36,871 nt of DNA from Yokenella regensburgei ATCC 49455 (GCF_000735455.1 NZ_JMPS01000015.1:1-36871); one strand, 5' to 3'. Shown: positions 26,864-35,068, numbered from the stretch's first letter. The notes: a model not told the origin generated them from the letters alone. Made by a program: numbers and translations.

Positions 26864-27979
26864 TCAGAACTGGTAAACCAGGCCGGTCGCAACCACGTTA
26901 TCCGTCGCCACGCCGGTGGCGCGGGTGAACTTGTTGTCGTCAATCAGGTTGATTTTGTAGTCGACGTAGGTGGACATGTTTTTGTTGAAGAAATACGCTG
27001 TACCGAGGTCAATGTAGTTCAGCAGATCCTGATCACCGTAGCCCTCGATGTTCTTGCCGCGGGAGTGCAGATAAGCAATAGACGGCCGCAGCCCGGAGTC
27101 GAACTGATACTGTGCCACGGCTTCAAAGTTCTGCGCCTTGTTGGCAAAGCCATAGGTATGGTCGCCGTCATTGCTGCCGAAACGGGTGGCATTGTAGCTC
27201 TGGGTGTACTGCGTCGCGAGGTAGACGTTGTTGGCGTCATACTTCAGGCCGCCGGTGTAGGTGGTGGCCTTATCCCCGTTACCGAAGGTCAGTTTGTTCT
27301 GCTCATCCGTACGCTTTGAGCTGGCAATGGAGGTGCCGACGCTGAAACCGTCACCGATATCATAAGCCAGGGAGCCGCCGAAGCCGTCACCATTCTGGTA
27401 CAGTGCATCGCGACCGTTGTTAGTTGGTCCTGTGCCCTCACCCTTCACGCTGCCGTTTTTCCCCTGGTACTGCAGGGCCAGATCCAGGCCGTCAACCAGA
27501 CCGAAGAAATCGTTATTGCGGTACGTCGCCACGCCACTGGCGCGCTGCTGCAGGAAGTTATCCGCACCGTAGGTGTCACCGCCGAACTCCGGCAGGACGT
27601 CAGTCCAAGAAGTCACGTCGTAGACCACTCCGTAGTTACGGCCGTAATCGAAAGAACCCCAGTCGCCGAAATTCAGGCCGGCAAAGCCGAGACGGGTCCA
27701 TGACTGGTTTTCGTCGCCCTCGGCACTGTTGGCCTGCATATTGTATTCCCACTGACCGTAGCCGGTCAGTTGGTCATTCACCTGCGTTTCACCCTTAAAG
27801 CCGAGTCGGGCATAGCTCTGGTCACCATCGACACTTTTGTCAGATGAAAAGTAATGCAGTCCGTCAACCTTACCGTACAGGTCCAGTTTGTTACCATCCT
27901 TGTTATAGATTTCAGCAGCGTGTGCAGCGCTGGCAGCCAACAGTGCAGGAAAGAACAGGGAAAGTACTTTTAGTTTCAT
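26864..27979 (-). CDS. OmpC/OmpF-type general porin
   Basis: 371-aa trimeric outer-membrane porin for small hydrophilic solutes. The signal peptide is [21 protein letters not shown], followed by the mature start [20 protein letters not shown], typical of OmpC, OmpF, PhoE and NmpC. The constriction-loop motif PEFGGDT is present near residue 115, the barrel strands are regular, and the last residue is the sorting phenylalanine (ATGLVYQF). It is not one of the core copies by context: it sits in the selC island among other envelope genes, with no micF or regulatory neighbour. Island- or phage-borne porins such as NmpC and Lc are known to alter phage and colicin sensitivity. AAGG lies upstream of the ATG at 27979. 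Confidence 0.93.
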   Translation of the reverse strand: MKLKVLSLFFPALLAASAAHAAEIYNKDGNKLDLYGKVDGLHYFSSDKSVDGDQSYARLGFKGETQVNDQLTGYGQWEYNMQANSAEGDENQSWTRLGFAGLNFGDWGSFDYGRNYGVVYDVTSWTDVLPEFGGDTYGADNFLQQRASGVATYRNNDFFGLVDGLDLALQYQGKNGSVKGEGTGPTNNGRDALYQNGDGFGGSLAYDIGDGFSVGTSIASSKRTDEQNKLTFGNGDKATTYTGGLKYDANNVYLATQYTQSYNATRFGSNDGDHTYGFANKAQNFEAVAQYQFDSGLRPSIAYLHSRGKNIEGYGDQDLLNYIDLGTAYFFNKNMSTYVDYKINLIDDNKFTRATGVATDNVVATGLVYQF

Positions 27980-28115
27980 TACAGAACCTTCTGCTTTTTT
28001 TGGTTATTTAATCAATGTCGGATGATGTGGTTAACGCACAAGTCCGAATAAAAAAGCAGGGTCATAACGGGGGAAGCAATGGGTCAAGAGCTAATTGCCT
28101 GCCATCCAAATGACA

Positions 28116-28446
28116 GTAAGCCTCATATTCAAAGCGTATTGCCGCTTATGCAGGCGTGAGACGATTTTCCACGGCAGCAGATCGCGCAGACGGTTTACCG
28201 GCCAGTCCTGGATATGTCCCAGCACATAGCGCAGCCACGCCTCCGGCTCCACGCCATTCAGCCGACAGGTGCCGATCAGCAAGTACAGCACCACCGCTCT
28301 CTCCCCACCCGCATCTGAACCCGCGAACAGCCAGTTTTTTCTGCCCAAGGCAACGCCACGCAGCACGTTCTCCGCGATGTTGTTGTCGTTCTCCGTCCAG
28401 TCGTTGTGGCAGAACAGGTTCAGCGCGTCCCACTGCTTCAGCAGGT
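28116..28446 (-). mobile_element. IS66-family transposase fragment (TnpC C-terminus)
   Basis: Minus-strand reading WDALNLFCHNDWTEND, then LGRKNWLFAGSDAGGE and NRLRDLLPWK, is the C-terminal part of an IS66-family TnpC. The rest of the transposase, tnpA and tnpB are missing. A GTAAGC sequence at 28116, the typical IS66 terminus, may be the surviving end. On the other side the reading runs at about 28446 directly into an lpoA fragment. Confidence 0.8.
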
Positions 28447-28690
28447 ACGTTCAGCGCGGTGTTGCGGCTGAGCACCTCCTCCACGTGATTTTTTAACAGC
28501 GGCCCCACGACCAGCGTAGTGCCTGCGACAGTAGCTGTGTCACCGGCGTCGCAGCGGTGTCATAAAGCGTCAGCGCTGACGGCTGAGCAGATGGGGATGC
28601 TTTCTTTTCAGCCTCAGAGCCCTGTTGAATCGCACGACCAAACCGGCTCGACGGACCGCTAAGGGGCAGCATCAGGGCAATTTTACGCAC
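28447..28690 (-). pseudogene. lpoA-like C-terminal-domain fragment
   Basis: On the minus strand, RKIALMLPLSGPSSRFGRAI matches the opening of the LpoA C-terminal domain (KIALLLPLNGQAAVFGR in E. coli). After an acidic/Ser-rich stretch come LYDTAATPVTQLLSQA and, one frame over, TTLVVGPLLKNHVEEVLSRN. LpoA is the outer-membrane lipoprotein that activates penicillin-binding protein 1A. A small deletion near 28525 shifts the frame, and the IS66 fragment cuts the rest off near 28447. It points away from the matching N-terminal fragment at 28810-29325, so the gene has been split and one part inverted. Confidence 0.82.
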
Positions 28691-28809
28691 TAATGCCGGA
28701 CGAAAGTTCAGGTCGTTTACCAGTACGCAGGATGCTGCGGCCAGCGCATCTGCCAGGTCTCGTCGATGTTTCGTTGGCTGGGTGTAAAAACCACAGAAAG
28801 GATAGCGGT

Positions 28810-29325
28810 ATGCAATTGTCAGGGTGTTTTTGTAAAAATGTCACACATGGTTTCCTGCTGATTTCGGCAGCACTGTTTTTCACAGGTTGTGCCGTTCGTC
28901 CCGTTGACCGCGGTACAGACCTTCTGGAAAGCCCGGTGCAGAACGATTCAGCTCAGGCACTGCGGCGAATGCAGCAAAGCACTGGCAGCAGCAAAACCAG
29001 CAGGCAGTTACTCGCCATTCGCGCACTGCTCAGGGAAGGTAAAAACCAGCAGGCCGCTGACCTTTTCAGTCAGTTACTGCCGAAAATGGATGATGCCCAG
29101 AAACAGGAGCAGTCACTGCTTGCGGTGGAGTTGAAGCTGGCACAGGGCGATTTCACGGGGGCGCAGAGGCTGCTGACGAAAATCAGTCCGGATGGACTTA
29201 AGGGTGCACTGCTGGTGCGTTACCGGCAGAGCATGGTCACCGCTCTGCAGGGTAACCCCTTTCAGGCACTCCTGCGGGCGCTGAACGCACAGGCACCGCT
29301 GCTGATCACCACGCGGGAGAAGCAC
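28810..29325 (+). pseudogene. lpoA-like N-terminal-domain fragment (lipoprotein)
   Basis: The ATG at 28810 follows AAGGATAGCGGT and encodes a lipoprotein signal with lipobox LFFTGC (cysteine about residue 27). About 145 residues like the LpoA N-terminal helical domain follow: LLAIRALLREGKNQQAADLF, AVELKLAQGDFTGAQRLLTK and LLRALNAQAPLL. Similarity stops at about 29325, where the hairpin and 3' end of the convergent gene begin. The open frame runs on to 29775 but only as an antisense shadow. A secreted 172-residue N-domain might still be made. The sequence is too unlike E. coli LpoA to be the host's own core copy, so this is probably an acquired paralogue. Confidence 0.82.
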
Positions 29326-29356
29326 CTGTCCGGAATCAGGAGAACCACCGGACAGG
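29325..29356 (-). terminator. hairpin terminator of the 29358-29873 gene
   Basis: CCTGTCCGG and CCGGACAGG form a perfect 9-bp stem with a 14-nt loop, directly after the stop codon of the minus-strand gene. The lpoA similarity ends here, so the hairpin also marks the rearrangement joint. Confidence 0.65.
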
Positions 29357-29357
29357 G

Positions 29358-29873
29358 TTATAAGACGTCATCGAAGAGTGGTGCGATAGCGGCCATGAGC
29401 AACTCGCGGGTCAACACCTTCCCTTTACCCGGAGTTCTGCCAGCAGGGTGTATCGCCCAGTCTGCCGTGGATAACAGATGCCCCGGCATACAAAGCATGT
29501 ATTTTTCGGTACGGGGATGGCGGCGGAAATTATCAACTGCCAGAGTGACTTCCCCCTTAAGCTGTATGCCGCCCTTCACGCTGTACAGCGCCTGCGGAGT
29601 AAAACCTGCCCAGTTACGACCACAGCGAAGGGCGATACAAGGTATGGTATATGCACCAGTTGATGATACGGGTACCATTTCACGCCGGGTAATGCTGACC
29701 TCATATCCTTCCAGCCATTCGGTCAGGTTATCAGCGAGTCGCTGCATACGCTCACGAAACGTGGCGATATCATGACGGGTCTGGCGCAACTGTTCCGTAC
29801 GTCGGACATGCTGTCGCTTTCCGCTTATTGCTTTCGTCCCATGATCTTCTGCTGCCACATTCAGCTCCACCAT
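29358..29873 (-). CDS. unknown 171-aa island protein
   Basis: The start is the ATG at 29873 (MVELNVAAEDHGTKAISGK), with GGGAGGC at good spacing; a TTG 11 codons upstream is the only longer option. The N-terminal third is charged and helical (about residues 20-60, with RRTEQLRQTRHDIATFRERM). The rest is mixed, with conserved-looking tryptophan and cysteine residues (ALRCGRNWAGFTPQALYSV, STADWAIHP). There is no signal peptide or membrane segment. I do not recognise the family. The region resembles cargo of Salmonella/E. coli islands in composition only. It is convergent with the lpoA N-fragment and divergent from the LprI-like gene. Confidence 0.65.
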   Translation of the reverse strand: MVELNVAAEDHGTKAISGKRQHVRRTEQLRQTRHDIATFRERMQRLADNLTEWLEGYEVSITRREMVPVSSTGAYTIPCIALRCGRNWAGFTPQALYSVKGGIQLKGEVTLAVDNFRRHPRTEKYMLCMPGHLLSTADWAIHPAGRTPGKGKVLTRELLMAAIAPLFDDVL

Positions 29874-30059
29874 TCTCTGCCTCCCGTTAACCTCATAAAC
29901 AGACAACCGTTCTCCTGCACCATTCCTGACGAAGGTTTAACAACGGGGATAAACCGTTGTCCAGAAATATCAACAGACCTTAAATAAATCTGGTTGACGC
30001 CAGCAGTCTCCCAGCGTGACATATGCCCGACAGTCAGCAAAGAATAAAGGGAGATTGTC

Positions 30060-30422
30060 ATGGCATCATGTTCACCATTCGCTGAAATTATCCGCGTCTC
30101 TTTCACACTTCTCCTGCTGCAGTCCGTTTCCGTGTCTGCCGCCAGCTTCAATTGCGCCGACGTTACCGGGCCTGATGAAAAAGCCATCTGCACAGACAGG
30201 GAACTGAGCGAAAAGGACATCAGAATGGCGACAACGTACGACATGCTGAGGAAGGTTATGCTGATGGGCGGACGTGGTGCGCTGCAGGATGAACAGGCCA
30301 ACTGGTTGCAGAAACGTCAGCAGTGCGGTGACAACACCGTCTGTCTTTCACATCTTTACGATGACCGCATTGCTGAACTCAACGACCGGTATCAGCACAT
30401 CGTGGCGTCACTCAATCGCTGA
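30060..30422 (+). CDS. LprI-like (DUF1311) periplasmic protein
   Basis: 120 aa. A signal peptide covers about residues 1-27 (SFTLLLLQSVSVSAA). The mature part has the DUF1311/LprI pattern: FNCADVTGPDEKAICTDREL, then a helix, then LQDEQANWLQKRQQCGDNTVCLSHLYDDR. There are four cysteines, with the C-x-(PDE)K-x-IC and QR-x-C spacings. Family members are small periplasmic or lipoprotein factors; mycobacterial LprI is reported to inhibit lysozyme, but the function here is unknown. The ATG at 30060 follows AAGGGAGATTGTC, a strong ribosome binding site. A 43-aa gene follows 7 bp later. Confidence 0.82.
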   Translation: MASCSPFAEIIRVSFTLLLLQSVSVSAASFNCADVTGPDEKAICTDRELSEKDIRMATTYDMLRKVMLMGGRGALQDEQANWLQKRQQCGDNTVCLSHLYDDRIAELNDRYQHIVASLNR

Positions 30423-30429
30423 GGAAATA

Positions 30430-30561
30430 ATGAATAAACCGGTAATCACCCGGGCTGATTTTCCCGTCCGGAAAACGCACAGCTTTTTGTCTGCTCCGAC
30501 ATTACGCAAACTCCGGGCGCGACTGCAACGCGCTACCGGGCCACATGACCGCATAAAATGA
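30430..30561 (+). CDS. 43-aa basic small protein
   Basis: The ATG at 30430 follows TGAGGAAATA, a strong ribosome binding site that overlaps the stop of the LprI-like gene. The product, starting MNKPVITRADFPVRKTHSFL, is basic (Arg/Lys-rich C-terminal half LRKLRARLQRAT) with no membrane segment. Spacing suggests translation coupled to the gene before. Family not recognised. Confidence 0.5.
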   Translation: MNKPVITRADFPVRKTHSFLSAPTLRKLRARLQRATGPHDRIK

Positions 30562-30647
30562 CACGACATCTGGACAAACCATAACTCCCGTGCCTATTGC
30601 TTAATTGTTAACACATTGCAATATACTGATGACTAAGGATTGAGATA

Positions 30648-31145
30648 ATGAAAAAACTGATATTTGCACTGCCGCTGCTGGCAGGCCTCAGCGCCGTACA
30701 CCCAGCTACGGCAGCCATGAACGGCAATGATATTGTGTCCCTGGGTTACGCCCAGCAGCAAAGTGACCGCGCAGGTACCCTGCACGGCTTTCGTCTGGGG
30801 GATAACCATGCTTTCGCGGATAACTGGGGTCTGAATACGTCCACCTCATGGACCATGAGCAGCGGCAGTAATCATGGTAATGCCGACCTTCTTTCCCTGC
30901 TGACCGGCCCGTCGTATCAGATTAACGACATGCTGGGTATTTACGCTCAGGTCGGCCCCACGTTCTTCCATCAGGATGTTATGGGGACCAAATGGGGTTA
31001 CGGCTATGCTGCCGGGCTCCAGATTACACCACGCGCAGACATCAATATCACCGTTGGCTATGAAGGTTCAGATTTCAGTAGCGACCACACCAGCGGCAGT
31101 CTGGACACCAACGGCTGGAACCTCGGGGTAGGTTACCGTTTCTGA
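30648..31145 (+). CDS. Ail/PagC/OmpX/Lom-family outer membrane protein
   Basis: 165 aa. The signal peptide is MKKLIFALPLLAGLSAVHPATAA. The mature protein is an eight-stranded barrel with alternating aromatic strands (IVSLGYAQQQ, LHGFRLGDNHAF, IYAQVGPTFFHQ, YGYAAGLQITP, INITVGYEGS) and the closing NGWNLGVGYRF with terminal phenylalanine. Members of this family (Ail, PagC, Rck, Lom, OmpX) give serum resistance, adhesion or survival in phagocytes in some hosts. Which of these applies cannot be told from sequence. The mature protein is of OmpX size. The ATG at 30648 follows AAGGATTGAGATA. It lies among other island envelope genes. Confidence 0.92.
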   Translation: MKKLIFALPLLAGLSAVHPATAAMNGNDIVSLGYAQQQSDRAGTLHGFRLGDNHAFADNWGLNTSTSWTMSSGSNHGNADLLSLLTGPSYQINDMLGIYAQVGPTFFHQDVMGTKWGYGYAAGLQITPRADINITVGYEGSDFSSDHTSGSLDTNGWNLGVGYRF

Positions 31146-31264
31146 CAGTGGTCTAACCGTGATGCCTGAATTCAGGCTGAATAGACCGAAAAATTTAAAG
31201 CACTTACCGAATATATAATAGCATTACCCGCAATGAACCATCAGCACACCACAGGAAAGTAATC

Positions 31265-31360
31265 ATGCTGTATGACCTTTTTATTGCCGGCGCTGTTGGC
31301 TTATTTATTTTACTGATAGTGATTTTTGTTTTCTTTTTACTCATGAGCCTGGGTGAATAG
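31265..31360 (+). CDS. 31-aa single-pass small membrane protein
   Basis: The ATG at 31265 follows AGGAAAGTAATC, a good ribosome binding site. A TATAAT lies at 31214-31219, so it may have its own promoter. The product, MLYDLFIAGAVGLFILLIVI then FVFFLLMSLGE, is one long hydrophobic helix of about 22 residues. It looks like the small regulatory membrane proteins of enterobacteria (KdpF or MgtR size) but matches none I can name. Confidence 0.6.
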   Translation: MLYDLFIAGAVGLFILLIVIFVFFLLMSLGE

Positions 31361-31883
31361 CAACATTTATCCATATGTCACCTGGGTGATTAACCATATT
31401 AAAAACAAGAGATAAATGAAAGTAAGAAATAATGACCTCACGGATGTAATAAATACATTCGAGGTTTTCCACCGGTAAGTATTTGTAAGTTGAATACAGT
31501 AAGTCACACCTGGATAAACAAAACATTAAATTTGGTACAAATTTCTCATATGAATGTAATATCTGTTTTACCTTTTTTCTTGTAATGATTTTCATGACAG
31601 ATGGTCAGTTTTTTATTTCACCCATCACTTTAGATGAAAAAATCAATATCAGATATCACAAATTTTCCTCGCCATTAAATTAAAATACAACCAAATCACC
31701 CCATTAACAACTTTTATTATTAAACGTAACAGTTCACAGCTTATATCTGAAACGGAGTTTTTTAACGTTGATACCACCATTGGCTTATAAAAACAAATCA
31801 TGCATTTCAAAGCAAAGGAGGTTATACAATTATCGCCTTATGGCCAATGCCTCTCGACTGCCCCCCCATAAATGGATTTAATT
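31361..31883. other. A/T-rich intergenic stretch
   Basis: No protein gene that I can support; the few open frames are low-complexity antisense readings. The base composition is much richer in A/T than the core genes. Near the right end is a perfect AAAGGAGG (31814-31821), with the next ATG only at 31840. That opens a 13-codon frame (MANASRLPPHKWI) ending two bases before the TTATG of the interrupted gene at 31884. It could be a leader peptide, but the ribosome binding site is too far for confidence. Confidence 0.4.
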
Positions 31884-31990
31884 ATGAACAACGAAAACTT
31901 AAACAGTGCGTTAGACTTAACAAACGCCATGCACAATATAATCCAGCGGCCAAACAGTCGGGAAGAAGAGGAAATACTTCATCTGGTTAA

Positions 31991-32631
31991 TGCTGTTCGT
32001 AAGCGCCCCATCAGGGGCGTGGGGTAAAATTTAGTTTATAGAGAGGAGGACGTTCCAGAGCAACAGCTCTTTCACACGGTTGGTGGGCCAAGTGTTGATG
32101 ACGCAGATCACGTGGCGCAGCCAGGCTTCCGGCTCGATGCCGTTGAGTTTGCAGCTCCCGATCAGGCTGTACATGACTGCCGCACTGTCGCCGCCACCAT
32201 CTGAGCCGAAAAACATGTAGTTGCGGCGATCCAACGCCCCCCCGGAGGGCGTTTTCGCACAGGTTATTGTCTATATCCACCCAGCCATTGCAGGGATGCT
32301 TACAGGTGAGTTTCCCTTTTTTTCGGTTAGAAAAAAGGATGGCATCAAGCTGAGCAAACGAGAGCGACCCGGGTAATGGCCATGCTATGCCGGATGTAAT
32401 AAATCTCTGGAAAAGGAATAGCTGAGACCAAGGCGCTGAGCGATGGCTCTGATGGTTAGTTTGTCTTCAAATCGGAGTTGCAAGGCATCAGGCAGATAAG
32501 AGCGGTAACAGGTAATCTCTTTCGTTGTCTGGGAATTCATCGTTCGTGTCCATCAATATCAGATGGACACGATTGTTATCAGACAAGACAATCTTCTCAA
32601 GACGTCCCTGATGGGGCGCTTACTGCTGTTC
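31991..32631. repeat. 8-bp target-site duplication flanking the mini-IS66
   Basis: TGCTGTTC stands directly before the left end (31991-31998) and directly after the right end (32624-32631). Eight base pairs is the duplication length of the IS66 family. The exact copy implies insertion as a unit, with no later rearrangement of the flanks. Confidence 0.93.
31999..32623 (-). mobile_element. internally deleted 625-bp IS66-family element
   Basis: The terminal inverted repeats are GTAAGCGCCCCATCAGGGGC at 31999 and its complement ending at 32623; 21 of the first 22 bases match. Read on the minus strand, the interior is a patchwork. A tnpA-like start (MNSQTTKEITCYRSYLPDAL) runs from about 32541 and is followed by a short piece that may be the tnpB end (LPGSLSFAQLDAILF). 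The TnpC C-terminus follows (VDIDNNLCENAL, then MFFGSDGGGDSAAVMYSL after a frameshift in a run of six G/C), ending at about 32035. Most of the transposase is missing, so movement would need help from a full IS66. Confidence 0.88.
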
Positions 32632-32769
32632 AGTGGAGAGTAAAAATTTTTCACGCTGAGCGTTTCGGCAACAAAGCTTGCCACTCACACGAGTGAATCG
32701 AGAAATCACCATTAGCGTCACTGCTGACCAGCAGTTGACTTTCGATACTCCCGTTTCAAGTATTAAAGA

Positions 32770-33155
32770 TGCTTATTTCGACATAAGCTAAAGCACAGCT
32801 CGTAGGATTCCGCATGGATGCGGTGCTGTGCGATTAACAATCAATGGCTGCGCTTTCCCGATCCGTGTGTCTGCATCGCTATCGTCTCTCGGGTTAGCGC
32901 AGCCACCATCTATTGACTTCCTGTGCTCCCGTTATGAATATCTCATCTGTCTGGGTTTCCATGCCGGTTTCCCGGACACGGCGCGACGCTCGCGGACACT
33001 GAGTGTTACGCCACATCCCTAATGAAAGTTTTGTTTTACTTGCGGCGCACTTGGACATCCCCGTACAAATGCGCCATTTTTTACTCCTGCTTATTCCGAT
33101 GATTCCGGTCAGTGACTCCTGTGATTTCGAGCGCACTTCTCGCGCTGTTTTTTTC
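32770..33155 (+). ncRNA. candidate structured untranslated RNA
   Basis: No credible protein frame is present, but structure is dense. There is a CCGCAT/ATGCGG hairpin (about 32814-32827). A 61-nt stem-loop at 32845-32905 has TGGCTGCGCT pairing perfectly with AGCGCAGCCA and, inside it, CCCGA with TCGGG. A terminator-like hairpin follows at 33130-33154. P4-type satellites have such a structured leader with an immunity RNA, but I cannot match the sequence to it. A small RNA or attenuated leader is the inference. Confidence 0.4.
33130..33154 (+). terminator. rho-independent terminator
   Basis: AGCGC (33130-33134) and GCGCT (33142-33146) form a 5-bp stem with a 7-nt loop, followed by G and seven T. 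No protein gene ends near it, which supports an upstream RNA. Confidence 0.65.
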
Positions 33156-33696
33156 TTACTTTAGTTATTTACTCGTCTGTTCGGTTTAGGTATTGAACCG
33201 TACCGGGTTTTCGAGAGACTACCGTTGTAAGTACTTTATTATCGTCCTCCCACCGTGTCAGTACTTATCTTTCTGACGCGATCACCCGACTCAGTGCTTC
33301 AGCGCCTGACCTCAGTACCTGTTATCCTGGCGATCGCCACGGCTCAATGCAATGGAACAAAACCCTACCGCCTAACTGTGTGCTCATTCGCATATACCAC
33401 TGCTGACGCACATTAAAAAAAGCGTCATTATGAGTTCAGCCGGAACCTAGCATGCAAAATATTGACACCAACGGTCTACCGGTCTCATTTTTACATAACA
33501 CCATGCCCTTACGGGTATGCGCATCATGTTCAGGATAAAACCATACAATGACGTTGTAGTAACCGCATTTCTGGGCCTTGTTACCACCTCATCACCTTGG
33601 TTTTGATTGCAGTAAGGCGTCACATGCGGACGAGAAGGCTATTTTGACCTGCTCCCCGTTGATTAACACACCGCGATGTTAGCAATGTCTTCATTG
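33156..33696. other. stretch without recognisable genes
   Basis: All six frames are broken by stops and I see no conserved protein pieces. A short hairpin ATGCCC-TTAC-GGGTAT-type sequence occurs near 33509. It is probably degraded island DNA between the structured region and the IS3-family element. Confidence 0.4.
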
Positions 33697-33743
33697 TGGC
33701 CCTGCCCCGAATATGCTCCAGTCATAATCAGGAATAACCAGCT

Positions 33744-34585
33744 TCAGTCTGGCAGCATATTCTGGCAACCGGCAGATTTCTCGGCAAATTTGGACTGAGT
33801 CATCCATCCCAGCGCAGAATGGGGACGCTTCTGGTTATAGTGTATGCGCCAGGCCTCGATTTTGCACCGTGAATCCTCCAGGGACATGAACCCGTTCTCG
33901 TTCAGACATGCATGCCGTAGCCTGCCCTTGAACGATTCCAGCGTGGCATTGCCCGTAGGTGTTCCCGGTCGTGAGAAGTCTATACGGTTCCCTCGTTCAT
34001 ACACCCACTTGTCCAGCATTTTTCCTGCAAATTCAGAGCCTTTATCGGTTTTCAGCAATTGGGGAAAAGGGCGTTTGAGCGCAATGCTGTTCAGCATCTC
34101 TGCAACCACCGTTGAGCGCAGATTCTGACCCACGCAGGTCCCCAGATATTCCCTTGTGTAAATATCAATGACCGTCAGCAGACGTAACCAACGCACGTCA
34201 AATAAGGCGTCAGAGACAAAGTCCATGCCCCAGACATCATTCGGATACCGCCCATCAGGCCGGGGCTGTCGACGCTGTGCCGATTTATTCCGGCGTGGGC
34301 GTTTGAGATGCAAAGACAGCCCCTGCTCGCTGTAGAGTCGATAAATGCGTTTGTGATTATCCCGCCAGCCCTCCCGCCTGAGCATGACGTGAACCCGACG
34401 ATAGCCATAGTGGATCCGGGTATCGGTCATCTCCCTGATACGAAGGCGCAGCGCACTGTCGTCTGCCACTACAGAACGTTAGCGGAAAGAGCTGCGGCTG
34501 ACCTGTAGTGTAAAACAGACCTGTATCTCGCTAGCCCCGTAGCGTGCCTGCAGGTACCGGCCCCATTCGCGCAAACGTGCCAGCG
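33744..34585 (-). pseudogene. IS3-family orfB transposase, one nonsense codon
   Basis: DDE integrase-type transposase. The catalytic residues are visible in WGMDFVSDALF (first D), LLKTDKGSEFAGK (second D; the usual N-G after D is K-G here) and NATLESFKGRLRH (E). The N-terminal part reads LTLARLREWGRYLQARYGAS and then VSRSSFR, followed by an in-frame TAA at 34479-34481 where a tyrosine-type codon would be expected, then RSVVADDSALRLR. The rest to the stop at 33744 is open. The nonsense codon and the broken orfA mean it cannot make normal transposase. Confidence 0.87.
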
Positions 34586-34850
34586 TCAGTTCTTTTTTGC
34601 CAGCACATCCTCCAGCATGGCTTTGTCGAGGCTGAGATCGGCAACCAGCTTCTTCAGCCTGAGATTATCTTCTTCAAGCTGCCGCATGTGCTTCAGTTCT
34701 GAAGGAGAAATCCCGCCATATTTCTTGCGCCATGTATAGAACGTGGCATCAGAAATGCCCAGCTACGGCAAACCTCCGGCACGGACGTCCTCAGTTCGGC
34801 CTGCTTCAGGGCAAAACAATCTGCTCTTCGGTGAATCGTGATTTTTTCAT
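34586..34850 (-). pseudogene. IS3-family orfA, two one-base deletions
   Basis: The start is MKKSRFTEEQIV at 34850, then the frame is lost. Restoring one base after that block and one in the CRKLG block gives the full helix-turn-helix and leucine-zipper protein (ALKQAELRTSVPEVC, ATFYTWRKKYGGISPSELKH, LEEDNLRLKKLVADLSLDKA), ending in KKN and a stop at 34586. The length of 265 bp is two short of the expected 267, in agreement. Confidence 0.85.
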
Positions 34851-35068
34851 CGGCGCCACCTCCGTTCAGGGAGTGTAGATCATGCCGGCATTCTGTTTCT
34901 GAATGGGGTAGAATTTTGGGTCAGGGTCAATAGAGGCGAACAAGTCGAGCTCCCGCCTCAATATCGATATGGATTCCAACCAGCAAGTGAGGAGTACGTA
35001 TGTTTACCGTACAGCACGTGGTAGTCCGGGGCGAACTTTATCTGGCGAATATCAACATATTCATATCG

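Larger units (their letters stand above)
31884..32696 (+). pseudogene. 59-aa unknown gene interrupted by a mini-IS66
   Basis: The ATG at 31884 begins MNNENLNSALDLTNAMHNII, a helical acidic reading. The frame is cut at 31998 by the IS and resumes at 32632 once the element and one copy of the 8-bp duplication are removed. Joining 31884-31998 to 32632-32696 restores one frame of 59 codons plus a stop, ending VKIFHAERFGNKACHSHE. The precise rejoin across the duplication supports a formerly intact gene. Family not recognised. Confidence 0.6.
33697..34929 (-). mobile_element. degenerate IS3-family element (IS407-like group)
   Basis: The right end on the minus strand begins TGACCCTGACCCAAAATTCT at 34929. 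The left end TGGCCCTGCCCCGAATATGC at 33697 matches it at about 15 of 23 positions as an inverted repeat. Between them are orfA and orfB in the standard overlapping order on the minus strand, both broken. Length is about 1.23 kb, normal for the group. The flanking bases (ATTG and ATAG) do not give a clean target duplication. Confidence 0.82.

Noticed and set aside
29326..29775. C-terminal half of the long plus-strand frame that begins at 28693
   Set aside because: It is the antisense of the 29358-29873 gene and has no LpoA similarity; the frame stays open by chance.
30600..30647. PhoP box upstream of the Ail/PagC-like gene
   Set aside because: TGCTTA and TTAACA are near one another, but neither spacing nor sequence fits the TGTTTA direct repeat well.
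32828..33136. Plus- and minus-strand frames of 64 and 80 codons
   Set aside because: No ribosome binding site and no protein-like character; the strong stem-loops explain the sequence better.
33693..34933. 4-bp target duplication of the IS3-family element
   Set aside because: Flanks read ATTG and ATAG, so they do not match cleanly.
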